Shown: piece after piece, positions 12,141-23,525 of the stretch
Layout of the letters: each line of letters starts with the position of its first letter
Numbering within the stretch: the first letter of the stretch is position 1
NCBI GenBank assembly: GCA_963969595.1
Contig: OZ018409.1
Location: 30,889,282 to 30,953,281, forward strand
Source: Neckera pumila
Taxonomy: Eukaryota > Streptophyta > Bryopsida > Hypnales > Neckeraceae
Length of the DNA stretch: 64,000 nt
Reading direction: 5' to 3'
Program-made: the position numbers and the translations under genes
The notes under the pieces: generated by a model
What the model saw: the letters and a program-made list of their open reading frames with translations, nothing else
Told to the model about the DNA's origin: nothing
Database searches by the model: none

Positions 12141-12811
12141 AAATAGTTTTTCTTTCTCATGAGGTCGAAAAGGCCTAACAGACAGACAATGTATAGTGTA
12201 CTATGCCTACAGTCCAATTCCAGCTAATATAGTGGGTGGTAGATCAGCCAGTTGATGTGGACTCGGAGAGAATGTACTGAAGCATTTGAGATACCGTATC
12301 CAAACTTTAAAGTGTTCCAACTGCCCTTGCACTCCCTCAACAACTTGTTTTCAATGTCAGACTTCATTTGTTTCAAAAAGAAAAAGAAAATGTCCGACTT
12401 CATTCTTTTCTTTGTAAACCACTCCCAAGGCAAGAAATGTCCCATATGTTCTCCAGACGGGTGCTGCGCCAAAATGTCCGATTTGGGGTGTAGTCCCTGT
12501 AATCGGGCATTATGTATTTTACATCCAACATCAAGTTCTCATCCCAAATCTTCATCCAATTTGGTTGATTTCTTGCAACAATTTAAGTCGGGCAATGACC
12601 CTTATTGTTGGACATTGTGCCAAATAATCGGGTCTCCTTGTCCAGCTTCATCCTCCTTGTCGACCAATTATTTGATGCAATGCCTTCTTCTGCGGACATT
12701 GCTCTTTATAGAATAGCCAGCGCAATGAACTGCTTCTTTTTTCATTTTTCAAGCAGCCTCTTTTTCATATTTTGGTTTTTGAAACAGTGAGTTCAATTTT
12801 GTAAACTTGTA
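12141..12811. other. Sequence with coding-like composition but no recognised gene
   Basis: A 154-codon open frame (12252-12716) has more complex codon content than its surroundings but matches no family I recognise. Parts resemble 9255-9440, so it is more likely part of a dispersed repeat. Confidence 0.35.
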
Positions 12812-13651
12812 CAATGGGGGGACAAAAGTATTGTTGCCCCCTTTTGTTCCCACACAAACGCTCCCATTTTCAAACACTCTTTTTTACAATTTTTATGTAA
12901 TTCTTGGATCGTTGCATTCCTACCTCAATTCCAATTGTGCATATCAAATTTCAACTTCAAAAAAGCAAAACTCCATTTTTGGTAAATTTTTAAAGTCAAA
13001 TTTCATAATTTTGCATAATATTTTATTGAAAACAATTAATGATGTATTTTTTAAATTCAATTGCAGAGATGTGTAGGAAATATCCTTACGCACATCCTAC
13101 CTTCAACATACATCCCCCCAAAAGTTTTACAGCTTCCTCTGTAAAAAATTCAATGTTGGGGTGACAATGTCTTAATTTTGGAAAATAGATATCTTTTAAT
13201 TGTAATTAGATTTTGGCAAGGCAATTGTATCATCATGCTCAAATGTACAAAATTAGTTACAATAAAAGGTTATCTATTTTCCAAAGTTAGGACATTGTCA
13301 TCTCAGTAATGAAATTTTTTTATAGAGGGAGCTGTGAATTTTTTTGGAGATGCTTGTTGAAGAGTAGATGTGCGTATGGATATTTCCTACATATCTTTGC
13401 AACCAAAATTTAAAAGTTCATCATTAATTGTTTTCAATAAAATATTATGCAAAACCATGACATTTGACTATAAAAATTTACCAAAAATGGAATTTTGCTT
13501 TTTTGAAGTTGAAATTTGATATGCACAATTGAGATTGAGGTAGGAATGCAACAATCCAAGAATTACATAAAAATTGTAAAAAATAGTGTTTGAAAATGGG
13601 GGCATTTTTGTGGGAATAAAAGAGGGTGGCAATACTTTTGTTCCTCCATTG
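12812..13651. mobile_element. Large TA-flanked foldback element
   Basis: The two arms, about 12812-13225 and 13255-13651, are near-perfect reverse complements and meet at a short centre near 13240. The outer ends read CAATGGGGGG and TCCTCCATTG. TA lies outside both (12810-12811 and 13652-13653). Both arms encode the same short peptide on opposite strands as a by-product of the symmetry. Length is 840 bp. A transcript through it would fold into a long double-stranded RNA. Confidence 0.8.
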
Positions 13652-13659
13652 TACATTAA

Positions 13660-14305
13660 CCCCTAAATGACGGACCTATGACCACTGATTTCAAGCCTCA
13701 CTGCGCATAACTCAATTTGCTGCCATTTTGCAATTAGATATGTATGGAAAGTTTTATATTTATTTTTCAAAGATGAATTTAGATGTCTTCTTTGCTTCAC
13801 AATTTTTTTTTAACTTTTTGGGTGAAAATTGATTTTTTTGAGAATTTTTGAAGATAAAGTGAAGAAAAATCACATCAATTAGAAAATTATTTCAAAAAAT
13901 GTGGAAATTTCACCATGTACGTATATTACAATGACAAACATCATAGCATAAATTCCATTTCCATGTCATTCAATAATTAGAATTCAATGGACATTGAATA
14001 TGCATCCAAAGTTCAAATTGCAATAAAATATTCAAATAAGGATTTCTCCAAAATCAAATTGGAGAAGAAACTAGAGTAAACGACCTTTATTTTGTTAGTT
14101 GGGCTCAATTTCAAAAAATATATTTTTCTTAGAGAAATTTCAGAATTTGAGCAAGGACCAACAAAGTCCCAAAATACACTAAAATAGCATATTTGGTGAT
14201 CCTTTTTTTAACTAACTTCTCATTTACGTGAAGATAAATACCGGCAAGACTACAAACTCAATTGGATACTCTTCATAACCCAACACAAAAGGTCAACAAG
14301 AGAAA
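13660..14305 (-). mobile_element. Family F TTAA-flanked element (F2)
   Basis: It starts CCCCTAAATGACG just after TTAA (13656-13659), six bases from the foldback. It is the reverse complement of F1 in blocks such as 'caagcctcac', 'gccattttgcaattaga', 'gatttttttgag' and 'aggtcaacaaga'. The far end is eroded and its TTAA is not clear. Confidence 0.6.
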
Positions 14306-14777
14306 CCGGATGAAAATATGCTTCCAATCTCCTTCCAGCTTACTGGATTGTCATCCAAATGGCGCCTCCGGTGTTGCAAGGTTAATAAGTTATTGCAAGC
14401 AAAATCACGAACTGTAGCTAATGAGAGTCATGAGACCCATTGCGGGCAAAAGGCATCACATAAGTTAATTTTCAACCAATTTTGTTGTTGTTGTTATTGT
14501 TTTTGAACATAACATTCAAGAGCAGACTGCAAGACTGCCTTCTCCCTGACAAAATGGTGTGGAATATTCCACACCATGTTTAGCTAAAGAACACTTGTCA
14601 GCTAACAATGACACCACATGCCGGCATTGATGATTTTTCGTGGATGTGGCCTTAGAAAGGGAAAGGCAACCTCCCTGAAGGCTAATGAATGTTATAAACA
14701 TAAGTTAATGGAACCAACTACTTCAATCTTTGAAATGTGGACATCAGCGATCTTTAAATTGGCTAATTATTGCCACA
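14306..14777. other. Sequence without recognised gene
   Basis: Moderate-complexity sequence with 60-70-codon frames on both strands. No domain recognised. Confidence 0.4.
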
Positions 14778-14959
14778 CACTACTAGAAAAACTATGTCCA
14801 GAACAACAGATTTTCAATTGAAAAGCGTTGTCCATTTAGTTGTTTCGGACGCGTTGTACTGGACAAAATTCCACTGAAATCTGTTGTCCAAATTCTGTTG
14901 TTTCGGACATTTTTCCAAAGTGTTTTTTTGTTTTTCTTAAAATTAAAAAATTAATTTTT

Positions 14960-15095
14960 TTAGGCTGCCCAAAAAATCCGGGCAGGCCATCTAGGCAACC
15001 CGCCACGTGGGCAGGTGAAGCCATGGGCCTTCGAACCTTGGACCTCATGGTTGAGGTCCAAGGTTCTTAGCCATTGAACCATGGCCATTACCAAG
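14960..15095 (-). repeat. tRNA-like (possible SINE-head) patch
   Basis: On the minus strand a box-A-like stretch (ATGGTTCAATGGCTAAGAAC) is followed about 30 bases later by a box-B-like GGTTCGAAGGC, flanked by GCCATGG and CCATGGC that could pair like an acceptor stem. Between them lies a strong palindrome around 'ttggacctcatgg'. It does not fold as an intact tRNA, so a decayed tRNA-derived element is one option and coincidence another. Confidence 0.3.
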
Positions 15096-15162
15096 TGCAT
15101 AAAGCATGAGTAGAAATTTATATATAGAGCTTTTGCATTAGTTTTTGTTTTCTTTGTAAAAT

Positions 15163-15515
15163 CAGCAGACTTTGGAGGCCATTTGGACATAGTAAAAAAA
15201 CTTTTTTCAAAAAACTTTCAACTAAGAAAATTTGGGAAATCAAACTAAATTTCACCTCCAAAAATCCGTTTGCAATTTGAAGTCTCCAATCAAAAGTTAT
15301 GGACAAAAATCAGAGAGGATGTTCGAAAATATCCAAAAAAATGTTTCTTGCTACCCCTCTCTGATTTTTGTCCATAACTTTTGATTGGAGACTTCAAATT
15401 GCAAACGGATTTTTGGAGCTGAAAGTTAGTTTGATTTCCCAAATTTTCTTAGTTGAAAGGTTTTTTGAAAAAGTTGTTTTGCTATGCCAAAATGGCCGCC
15501 AAAGTCTACTGAATT
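15163..15515. repeat. Long hairpin inside the CACTA element
   Basis: The left arm (about 15163-15320) and right arm (about 15356-15515) are near-perfect reverse complements separated by about 35 bases. The arms contain 'ccataacttttgattgg' and 'gcaaacggatttttgga' and their complements. A transcript would form a stem of roughly 150 bp. Confidence 0.8.
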
Positions 15516-16284
15516 GAAAAAACATTGAATTTTTGAATGATTAAGTCAGAAAAATAAAATTCATTATACTTAAAATTCTAATTTTGGTGTTGAACTTCGA
15601 ATTGCCCAAGGCACAAAATTTTGGTGTCAAAAACATTTTGATAATAAATTAAAAGTTATCAAGTTACTATTTTACATAGTTCATATTTTTTTAAAGTTTG
15701 TTTTGAAATCTTGTTTTAGCATCACAAATTCAACTTTGAAAATGAATGATTATGATTTTTCTAGTTTTGTGCTAGGGTGTGTATTCATTTTCTAATGTTG
15801 AGCACTCTTGGCAATGAGTGTCAAATACATCGAAACTTGGAAAAAATTGTGTGATTGAATGTCTTCCAACTTTGGAGATTTTATTAACAATCTTGTCGAA
15901 AGTATGTAAAAAGAATTTCAAACCAATTGTAGTTATTTGTCATGGCTGCCCAAAACCACCCATTTAAAAAAAAAAGACCTTTTCATATATAACTTTTAGT
16001 TGCCACTTGGATTCGTCTAAGATTTTATAGGCTTTGAGCTAGCAATAAAATACATCTTCAATAAATATTTTACAAGAATCATATTCAATATATATTGCAT
16101 TGTAAAAGATTCATCCTAAAGTAGAAAATAGAATGAATTAATGCCTTAAGGCCTTATGGATCAATTAATTATTTGACATCAATGTGCGAAGCTTGTCCTT
16201 TATAATGCTAAAGGTATAAGAATAATCCACAATTTTTCAAAATCTTATAAAATGTATTCTATACTCAGTTGAATCTAAAGGTTT

Positions 16285-16368
16285 TAAAGATTCTAGGAGA
16301 TTCCAAAAAGATTCTAGAAAGATTCCAAAAGATTCCAAAAAGATTTTGAAAGATTCCAAAAAGATTCA
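16285..16368. repeat. Short tandem repeat of AGATTC(T/C)A units
   Basis: 'agattccaaa' and 'agattctaga' type units of about 11-18 bases repeat several times with small changes. Located in the right subterminal part of the CACTA element. Confidence 0.7.
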
Positions 16369-16544
16369 AATTCGACAAAAGTTGTTAATTTGGTCATTGC
16401 ACTATTCAAATCAACAGAAAATTGGAAGTTGTTTTGTTCGCATTAACAAAAAATTCAAAAATCAGTGAAAATGGACATTCCAGTGTACAAAACAACAGAA
16501 ATCAATTGATTTTCTGTTGTTCTGGACACACTTTTCTAGTAGTG

Positions 16545-17493
16545 ACAATTCTACCAAAACCAAATGGGTGCGAAATGTCTGTAATTAATTTTTTTTTCCG
16601 AATTTGAGATTTGAGCCAAATTGCGGACGTGTTTTTCTGTCCATTCGCCGGATCCAGAACTTTTTTGTCACCCTATAGAATTCATCCGCTCCCACTGCGG
16701 CTCCCTGTTTGACGTGGCATGATCTGGGCCCCTATTGTTTTGCGAGGCGGCAACATCGCAGCGCTCCATTTCGGGGCAAAGGTTTGGGCACCCTAAACTG
16801 CGCCCCCCCTCCAGAACACCTTCAGTCGCAACGTCCTCTCTGTTTCTGCTTTGATTTTGGTGTTTTATCGCATTCAATGCGGCCTTCAATGCTTCTTCTC
16901 CCAAACGCTCTTGAGATGCGTGCCTTGAGTACCACTGTCTGATTCTGGTTTGAAATTGGCATCTCTTGCGCTTTTGATTTCTTGACTCACTGGAATCCTG
17001 CCACCTCGAGGCTATTGTGAGGATTTTGGAGGCAAGCTTAGTCTCTTGCATTCACTTTGCTTCTGAAACGGGGGCTACAAGTGAATTCGGAATTCAGAAT
17101 TGTAGGAAGCTGTTGCATGCTTGGCGAAGGTGGCGTCGGATCATGAAGACGCTTCCAGATTCTAAGTTGTGGTTTTCTAAATGTGCTTTGCAGGGGTTGT
17201 TTCCATCTTGCATTCTTGCGATGTCCATCACGTGATTGCTTCCTTTGGTCTTGCTTATCGCGTTTAGTGTTTCCTTTGCTTCAATCTTCTTCATTGCGTT
17301 TAGTCTTTGTTGTGAAATCAGTTGTGCATGGTAGAGCGATTTGTTTGGTTTAGGGTCTTCACGCTTGAACATTCGGGTATTTGCGTGGTGTAATTGGCGT
17401 TCATTCTCCGGTGGTGGTTATTGCTTTTGCTGGGATCGCTGCTCGTGGTACTTCTGTGTGCTTTTGTATGCAACTGTGCACTCTACAGGTTCC
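16545..17493. other. GC-richer leader of the transposase pseudogene
   Basis: Base composition jumps at about 16630 from AT-rich to near-balanced and stays so to about 20.5 kb. The segment has open frames on both strands, for example 16668-17051 minus, but no recognised domain. It may hold the promoter and first exons of the decayed transposase. A possible splice acceptor 'ctctacag' ends at about 17489. Confidence 0.4.
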
Positions 17494-20368
17494 AAAGGCC
17501 CCACGACTGAAGCTTCCCGACAACTTTCAGGTCTGCACATTTGGTTCTAGTCGAAACACGGATGGTATTGGCAAATATTTGCCAAGCAAAAGCGGTGCTG
17601 TTCCCATGGCTGACGTGATGCACGTATTGGAGACGCGCTTGTCGAAGTCCCTGATCCATCCGTTTGGCCGCAATCCACCGTCCGAGGACACTGTTCTATC
17701 CCCTCAGGCTGTCGATCCTACGTGTGCTGAACTCAGCGATGCTTCGCGCTCTCCTACGGCAAAGAAGAAGAAAGGAGGGTCTGCGAACAAGCCGTGCAAG
17801 AGGAACAAGACAGCTCCGGGGACTGTCACCAGAAAGTGGCAGGAAGTGTGGGCGTGCCGGTTTCCTTGGGCTGAGGCCGAGCTTGATTTCATGGGACATG
17901 TGGCTGGCGTCATTTGCTTAAGTTGCACTTCAATTACTGGGAGGAGGAAACTTTTGGTCCTCAAAACTGACAATTTGGAGAAGCATGAGGGGAAGCAGGT
18001 TTGCATGGAGGATGGTGTGCCATTCTCAGACTTGAAGAAGGGCGATTCATATCTCAAATCGGTCTGCAAGCATGAGAAGCTGTGCAAATTGTAGGCAGCC
18101 CAAAAGCAAGCCGGTACCGTAGTCGATCAGCTTGCTGGTGGTTTGGAGAGCAACATCAAGCGCAAGGGAGTGCAACTTTCTTCCCTTTTTCAGATTCTTA
18201 GTTTGGGTCGACCTATGTGTGATTATGAGAAGCAAGAGTCTTTGTTAAGGCACTTGAAGGTTCAAAATCTGCCTAGGAAACATTGGTCTGAAACCGCAGG
18301 CTGACAGATGAGTGAGCATTTGCATGCTTTAGTCCAAATGCTCTTAAGTTTGAACATTGTGCAATCTGCTTCTATAATCTCTATTAGCGCAAACGAGGAT
18401 ACTGCGATTGATAACACCTGCTGGATCGGCGTGCATGTATATGCCATGGAGATTTGGAAGAGGAAGCCACATTTGTTGCATTTGAGTTGTCTCTCTGATA
18501 GTGGTACTGCAGACCAACTCATTGCTGTCATAATGCGTGCATTGAGAGATGGGGGTGGTCTCAGTCACAAGGAGATAGCTAGTAAACTGGTCTGCTTTTG
18601 AGTTGATGGCGTAAGTACATTCCAGGGGTCGAAATTGGGTGTCACGACCCAGATCCGTGACAAATGGGCTCCCTTTTCTCTGGAAGCCAGTTGCGTGAGT
18701 CATTGCATTAACCTCGTTGTTGAGACTATCTCAAAGTATCTGATGGTATCTAGACTAGAGAGCTTGTTCTAGTCTGTTTACTCTTATTTCTATCGTAGTA
18801 ACAAGCGACATGCTGAGCTCACAAAACTTGCAAATCTCATGGAAACTAAGGGCAACAAGATGTTGCGTAACGTGGAAACATGGTGGATCTCCATGAAGAG
18901 TCTAGCACAGCGGATATTAGAAGAATACACCACTCTCATTGTGAAAATGGGACAAGATATGAGCGGTGGTCCTGGTCAGTGAGGTCCAATAGGGGCGGGT
19001 GACAATTTCAATCTTCTTCTTGACGTTGAAGTGTTACTGTTGCTGGCATGCTTCATTCCTTTGGAGAACGCAGTTCATAGTCTCATCAAGATCTCCCTGG
19101 CTTGTGACATTTTTGTGTGCGATTTCATTCAAGCTGTCAAACTTTGTCAGAGTGAGCTTGCAAGGCTTTTCGTGGATCCTGCAACTTCTTACCGCAAGGA
19201 GGACTTCTGCATTTACAATGAGGTGGTTACTGTCCAATGCAAAGACATCCCCATGCAGTGGAAGGACGCACCTAGGGACTCCGGTATTGCACACCTGCTC
19301 TTCGATCTAAAAACTTCCCAGGCGTACGCTCGTTGTCATGACAAACAGACCGGCATACATATTTTTGTGACGCAGGAAGAGTTCAATTGCGCCCAGGACA
19401 ACATTCAACACCAATTTGCAGGTGCGTCACTTTTTCAGCTTCCAATTTTTTTTTTTCTTGTTTGATAAATGTTTACTCTTTTTATATGTATTTTCATTTG
19501 AGCTTCCAATTTTTTTTATCGCATGTGGTTTTTTAAGTTTGAATATATGTTACTTGTGAATCAATTTCCTATTTTTTTATTGCATGTGGGTTTGAACGTG
19601 TAGTAACTTTCTTTCCTTACAGCTATGGCTTGCGGTTGCGATGTTTTCAGTTTTGGCTTACGGTGCTCTTACTAGTGCCTTGCACGTACAATGTACAACC
19701 GTGCTTTGCACTGAAGGTGTTGGCTCTCCCTTGATGCTCTTGAGTTTTGCCTTGCACTTACGGTGCTCTCACTGCTTTGAGCTGTGGCTTGACTGGCTTA
19801 ACTATGCATAGATATAGCCCAATCTCTTTGCGATGAGCTGGATCGGTGCTTTTCCTGCCAATAACTCCTTGATGCCTTTGGAGTCATTTACCTGCAGTAC
19901 TAGCGGCAGGAGGGCGCTAAGGCTAGCTTTGTGCACTACTTGGCTGTTCTGAAATTTTTTTACTGCCAAGCTAGACTTGTGAACTGGGGCCAGCCTTTGT
20001 ATGAGGGTGGCAATGCTTATACAGCTCAGAAATGCTGTCTGCTTTGCACTTGGACTTATAGCAAGGGTTCTTTAAAATGATGATGAAGGCAAACTGCGAC
20101 TCTGCTCGCGACCTCCCTTCCTCGTGAATCTGGTTATCAAACTTTGGTGGAGACTTTCACAATCCCGCACCTGTGTAAGCTTATGTCTGAGTCCTTTAAG
20201 CTTGCTGAGATAGGGTGTTGTTTGGTACTGGGATTTGTAGAGGATGAGAGATGTTTCTCTACTTTGAAGTTCTTGAAATCACAGCACAGAAATAGACTAG
20301 GAAAGCATCTCCCCCTTGTTGTGCGTACGTTTGGGCAACAATATTTGCAACTTCCTGTGGTGCCGTGA
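17494..20368 (+). pseudogene. Decayed hAT/DUF4371-like transposase
   Basis: One reading frame can be followed through the whole segment and is broken by stops at 18092, 18302, 18599, 18770, 18980, 19862 and 19901. A frame break near 20080 is followed by return to frame. Recognisable parts in order: an N-terminal Cys-x2-Cys patch with DNLEKHEGK (about 17900-18000); 'DGVSTFQGSKLGV' and 'CVSHCINLVVE' (about 18605-18720), resembling the hAT RNase-H-like core; 'RNVETWWISMKSLAQRIL' (about 18870); 'LVNWGQPLYEGG' (about 19985); and a C-terminal 'VEDERCFSTLKFLKSQHRNR' (about 20235-20295), typical of the hAT dimerisation region. An intron-like gap lies at about 19424-19620 (GT...ACAG). The start is not defined and no terminal inverted repeats were found. 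It cannot make a full protein. Confidence 0.65.
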
Positions 20369-20439
20369 TAAACTGCTGCGGTGACTACTACAGTGCTGCT
20401 GGTGTTTGTGCCAAACTGCTATGCCAAATTGCTGTGACG

Positions 20440-20575
20440 AATTGCTGCTGTGGTGTTTGTAATGATCTTGTATTACTAACGTGGTGTTTTTGGTGTTTGT
20501 GACAAACTTCTATTACTAACGTGGTGTTTGTGGTGTTTGTTACTAACTTGTATTACTAATGTGGCTTATTTGTTG
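20440..20575. repeat. ~50-bp tandem repeat
   Basis: Units carrying 'attactaa(c/t)gtggtgttt' and 'tggtgtttgt' repeat about three times just 3' of the transposase pseudogene. They derive from the same GT-rich sequence that runs from 20370. Confidence 0.65.
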
Positions 20576-21324
20576 TGTACAGAACACTAACACTGCATAG
20601 GGCAGTCTTGCATTGTGCAAGAAGGGTTCAACTCCCTTGTTAGTGACACAAAAAATTTGTTTGTACATGCAAATTCCCATTGCACAATAAAGTTTATCAT
20701 TCCACTATACAAATTTCCATTGCACACAATTAGCACTTGTCAATAGCACTTGCCCAAAAAATTGCCAATCTTTGCACTTCTTCAAATATCTCTTAGCTTT
20801 TCCAAACATATAAAAATAAATAAAGTAGCAATGATTCACCCCAAAATTTACAGTAGGGTCGCAAATTCACACTACCTGGAAAAAAAAAATGGGAGACAAA
20901 TTACCCCCCTTTTTTTCCCACTGTTATTTGCCCATTTTCACAAAAAAAAAAATTGCAAAATTCTCTGCCCTTTTACACGGGTATAGCTTTTCCGTGAATT
21001 TCAAGGAAAGGGTTCCGGGATCGCTGGTGGACATGATGGAGTTGGTGCAGAAATATTCAATGAAAGGATCACAGATTAAGCTCATGGACCTTCTCAAGTC
21101 CATCACTCCTCTAGTGTTTTTTAATAGATTTTGGAATGAAGTTAGAGTAGCAATCAATCAATTATATTGTTTTGCAGTTGCAGTACCACTGTAGATGAAA
21201 GGTGAGTGGTTATAAGTGCCTGTTGTTTCAAAATAAATTAAAAGGACAGTAGTTAAGTCAATGAAGAAGACCAACACTGAGGATGAATAATGTGGTTCAA
21301 TACTGCACATAAAAAGCTACAGTA
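20576..21324. other. Sequence without recognised gene
   Basis: At 20615-20635 'agggttcaactccct' could fold as a T-arm with a consensus-like B box, but no complete tRNA is present. The remaining sequence is AT-rich with short frames only. Confidence 0.4.
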
Positions 21325-21920
21325 AGGTAGCCAACCCATTTCCAATCACTTAACCCTGGGGCGCTCCGCCGTCCATATTATGGACAATGAACAGAGGGCT
21401 TGCAATCCCTGTTTCATTTAACTAACTTCTCATTCATCCAATGTAATATTTGAATCTAGAAAATATAACGTTCCTTAATGACCTAATCCATGAAATTTCG
21501 ATAAATGATATTTCTATACAAAGATATGAGAACAAATGTGCAAAAATCTGGAAAAGGATTGAAACGTTTAGGGGTTAAGCAATTACACATATTTGGAGTG
21601 CAGGTTTTTTGAGTGCGGAATTTTTCCCATATACAAAAAATAGAGTTTGGAAAGATTGCATGTTTTTTAGAATTTTATTACACACAAAGTAATTACTATG
21701 AATTTTTTAGTGGAAGATTCTCTTTGACCTATAATGGTGATATAGACCTTTCTATTTCTGACCATAGGCTGATTGCAAAAGTGACTAAGGGTTGCAATAT
21801 TGATAGCCTTGCAGCGAATCATAATGCGCCACACCTGCTTTGGGAATGGAGCCACAAATGCACAGAAAGAGAGCATGCTATAGATTGAAAATCGGGAGGT
21901 GAACAGAAATGGGTCAGCTT
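21325..21920 (-). mobile_element. Family U MITE with nested H1 (U3)
   Basis: In minus orientation it matches U1: 'ccaacccatttccaatcac' at the left, then after the nested H1 'gcaattacacat', 'gggttgcaatattgat' and finally 'gaaatgggtcagcttccc' at the right. Removing H1 and one TTAA leaves about 371 bp against 388 bp for U1. Its terminal bases and TA are eroded. Confidence 0.65.
21354..21574 (+). mobile_element. Family H TTAA-flanked MITE (H1)
   Basis: The ends CCCTGGGGCGC and GTTTAGGGG have TTAA outside both (21350-21353 and 21575-21578). Length is 221 bp. The interior matches 27150-27325 through 'aacttctcattcatccaatg' and 'cttccttaatgacc'-like blocks. Confidence 0.75.
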
Positions 21921-22599
21921 CCCGACAATAGACATCTGAATACAAGATTTTGGCATCAATCTGACAATTTTCAGCACACTCGGGAAAAAAAAAGGCACAC
22001 CTCAACAGCGTGTAATACCCCAACGGTATTTGGCACCATGCATGACTAGTTCCAACATTCCAAAACTATGAGCGTGCGTCCACCAAAAGTTCAAAAGTTA
22101 AGATAACCACACCTAAAATCGCATAGATAAGCTCTCTGGCATGACCCACTATGCTATAGAAAATGAACAACAATTTTTTGTATATACTAAGTGAAGGACT
22201 GTGAATCAAAATGCAAGTGATTCAATTATTCTACGTATCCTTTGTGTTCGTTTTCCCTTCAAACACAAGGGTCACTTTGTACGGGTGGTCCATTTTAAGT
22301 GTAGTTCCCTTAGCTTGAAAGGAAAACTATCACGCTTTCGGACATTGAGGCAATCATCAACCAAAGTCGCTGTAGCTCCACCTGAATAGCTTCTCTTGTT
22401 CATCCGGACATTCAATTGAAGTCTACCCAACCAGCTCATTGAAGAAATTCACCAACCTTACAATACAACAAAAAGAGAACTTGAATAAGAGTTATATGCT
22501 TTCATGCAAGCCGTTACTGTAGTTCGGCATTCTCCTGAAATGAACACGTGTAATCATAATATGTGGTGCACCATTCATTTTGTTTCCAAATATAAACAA

Positions 22600-22603
<4 letters not shown>
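21921..22603. other. Sequence without recognised gene
   Basis: Mixed sequence leading into the microsatellite. Only short frames; none recognised. Confidence 0.4.

Positions 22604-22648
<45 letters not shown>
22604..22648. repeat. (AT)n microsatellite
   Basis: About 22 uninterrupted AT units directly before the (TAA)n tract. Confidence 0.95.
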
Positions 22649-23275
<627 letters not shown>

Positions 23276-23525
23276 TCAGTGACACACCTGTCCAGAGGGA
23301 GAATGAGCCTTGAGCCCACTCTGGCGCTCCCACTCAGAGAATGATCGAGAAAGTGTGTCATTGCATTACTGAGGAGTAAGGATCCCTTCAAAGCCAAGCA
23401 TGTTCTCGCAAACTGGTGGTCGTCAACAAGATGCAGAGAACGAGGTGCCTCTGAAGTCGATGCTTGTTGTACAATGTTCAACATAATGACATTGAAATTG
23501 AAAAATAGGGCACACAGTTTATATA
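23276..23525. other. Short coding-like patch, unassigned
   Basis: On the minus strand at about 23285-23484 a non-repetitive frame precedes the poly-Ile artefact (it includes 'ALKGSLLLSNAMTHFLDHS'). Its composition is coding-like but I recognise no family. Confidence 0.35.

Larger units (their letters stand above)
14778..16544. mobile_element. CACTA-type non-autonomous DNA transposon
   Basis: The ends are inverted: CACTACTAGAAAA at the left and its complement at the right. Each is followed inward by 'tgtccagaacaacaga' and 'caattg'. The 3-bp host sequence ACA is present on both sides (14775-14777 and 16545-16547), as expected for CACTA elements. Subterminal repeats of 'gttgt...cggac'-like motifs lie near both ends. 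At 1767 bp it has no transposase frame. The inside holds a long hairpin and a tRNA-like patch. Confidence 0.85.

Noticed and set aside
12807..13656. Two similar short peptides on opposite strands as a possible gene pair
   Set aside because: They arise because the foldback element has inverted identical arms; no domain or splice context supports coding.
20600..20640. Possible tRNA gene
   Set aside because: Only a T-arm-like hairpin with a B-box-like core is present; no acceptor, D or anticodon arm could be assembled.
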